The notes under the pieces were generated by a model. It did no database searches and was not told the origin of the DNA. It saw nothing but the letters and a program-made list of their open reading frames with translations. This document shows positions 20,287-21,178 of a stretch of DNA of 21,178 nt, piece by piece; the stretch's first letter is position 1; each line of letters starts with the position of its first letter. The stretch covers positions 1 through 21,178 of the forward strand of contig CAMLDW010000039.1 of the NCBI GenBank assembly GCA_946479035.1, read 5' to 3'. A program made the position numbers and the translations under genes. This DNA comes from an uncultured Chthonomonadaceae bacterium. Lineage in GTDB: Bacteria; Armatimonadota; Fimbriimonadia; Fimbriimonadales; Fimbriimonadaceae.

Positions 20287-21178
20287 CCAGCACCCCGCTT
20301 GTGAAAGCCTTGTACATCCCGGCGTACGCTCCGCCCTTGGCCGTCAGTTCCTCGTGCGAGCCGTACTCTAGCGCCTCGCCGCGCCGTACCACCAGGATCT
20401 TCGTCGCGCGCGAGGCCGTCGTCAGCCGGTGAGCGATGAAGAGCGTCGTGCGGGTCTGCATGATCTCCGCCAGCGCCTCCGTTACGATCCTTTCGCTGTG
20501 CGCGTCCAGGTTGCTCGTCGCCTCGTCCAAAAGCAGCACCTTCGGCTCCCGCACCAGCGCGCGCGCGATAGCCAGCCGCTGGCCCTCGCCGCCGCTCAGC
20601 CGCACGCCCCGCTCGCCCATCTCCGTCTCGTACCCGCCCGGCGTCTGCTCGATGAAAACGTCCGCGTGCGCCGCCTTCGCCGCAGCGCGGATCTGCTCGT
20701 CCGTGGCGTCCGGCGCCCCCAACCGAAGGTTGTCCGCGATCGTCCCTGCGAAGAGGAACGTCTGCTGCGGCACCACGCCGATCTGAGCGCGGTACCACAG
20801 CCCCTTCAGCTCGCGTATGTCCACGCCGTCGTAAAGGATCCGCCCCTCCGTCGGGTCGTAGAACCGCAGCAGCAGGTCCGCCATCGTGGACTTGCCCGCG
20901 CCGCTCGGCCCCACTAGCGCGAGCGAACTGCCGGGCTCGATCACAAAGCTCACGTTTCTCAGTGCGACCGTCCCGTCCGGGTACGTGAAGCTCACGTTCT
21001 GGAACTCGACGCGACCGAGCGAGCGCTCTAGCACCCTCTGGCCCGGGTCGTCCACGACCTCCTCCGGAGCGTCCAGGATCTGGCCGTAGATGCGCCCAGC
21101 GGCCGCCTGCACCGTGTTGTAGGTGTTGTTCACGTTGCTCAGCGCCCGCGCTCCCTGGTTGATGATGTCGAGCGCAAG
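20270..21178 (-). CDS. ABC exporter (fused TM-ATPase), C-terminal part
   Basis: The last 302 residues of a MsbA/LmrA-type ABC transporter; the reading frame is open to the window edge, so the membrane domain and start lie outside. The visible part opens with the end of the transmembrane domain (SNVNNTYNTVQAAAGRIYGQ) and continues with a complete ATPase: GPSGAGKS Walker A, VVPQQTFLF Q-loop, LSGGE signature, LLLDEATSNLD and IAHRLTT. These proteins pump lipids, drugs or peptides out of the cell as dimers. A GTG at 21133 could be mistaken for a start, but the frame and homology continue upstream of it. The stop overlaps the start of the importer-type ATPase by 17 bases. Confidence 0.9.
   Translation of the reverse strand, partial: LALDIINQGARALSNVNNTYNTVQAAAGRIYGQILDAPEEVVDDPGQRVLERSLGRVEFQNVSFTYPDGTVALRNVSFVIEPGSSLALVGPSGAGKSTMADLLLRFYDPTEGRILYDGVDIRELKGLWYRAQIGVVPQQTFLFAGTIADNLRLGAPDATDEQIRAAAKAAHADVFIEQTPGGYETEMGERGVRLSGGEGQRLAIARALVREPKVLLLDEATSNLDAHSERIVTEALAEIMQTRTTLFIAHRLTTASRATKILVVRRGEALEYGSHEELTAKGGAYAGMYKAFTSGVLDENLG

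Noticed and set aside
1..21178. tRNA genes, CRISPR arrays, insertion sequences, phage or defence genes
   Set aside because: I looked for cloverleaf-like sequence in the intergenic regions, short regular repeats, transposase or integrase motifs and terminal repeats, and saw none. Every gap over about 75 bases is accounted for by promoters or leaders.

Overview
The window is GC-rich bacterial chromosome, densely coded on both strands, with no RNA genes, CRISPR array, insertion sequence or phage genes visible. It carries ribosomal protein L1, a flagellin, SelB and an AddAB-like pair, so it comes from a motile (or flagellin-encoding) bacterium that probably uses selenocysteine. Some genes have Shine-Dalgarno sites. 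Others have a -10-like box almost touching the start codon, an arrangement best known from Deinococcus and Actinobacteria. My tentative guess at the lineage is an Armatimonadota/Fimbriimonadia-like or other deep-branching group. This rests on gene content and style only and is low confidence.

Layout. 1-2418 (minus): a lysine 6-dehydrogenase/saccharopine dehydrogenase-like enzyme and a PDZ-S41 protease-like protein. 2434-3256 (plus): rplA alone, with a probable L1-binding leader and no rplK or rplJL beside it. 3253-9932 (minus): a probable operon addB-like, addA-like, nitrilase-superfamily amidase, YcxB-like membrane protein. 9948-10583 (plus): a two-TM hypothetical protein whose last codons form a perfect terminator-like hairpin serving the convergent flagellin gene. 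10595-12025 (minus): flagellin with a candidate sigma-28 promoter. 12220-15402 (plus): a hypothetical protein, a glycosylasparaginase-family Ntn hydrolase, and selB. 15399-19005 (minus): five genes overlapping at every junction, read as glycosyltransferase, trm112-like, aroQ, aminopeptidase P, degenerate ABC ATPase. 19100-19507 (plus): a small membrane-anchored hypothetical protein. 19489-21178 (minus): an ABC exporter cut by the window edge, followed by an overlapping importer-type ABC ATPase.

How the genes fit together. Most of the content is housekeeping: translation (L1, SelB, Trm112), recombination repair (AddAB-like), shikimate pathway (AroQ), peptide turnover (aminopeptidase P, S41 protein) and motility. 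The most unusual points are the AddAB-like pair, in which the AddB nuclease core looks eroded although its Fe-S cysteines remain and the AddA-like helicase has no nuclease domain; an ABC ATPase that lost three catalytic or structural motifs; convergent genes that overlap through their stop codons and have hairpins inside the opposite coding region; and a set of apparently leaderless starts. I see no clear defence island or new multi-gene system. The AddAB-like pair is the best candidate for new biology.
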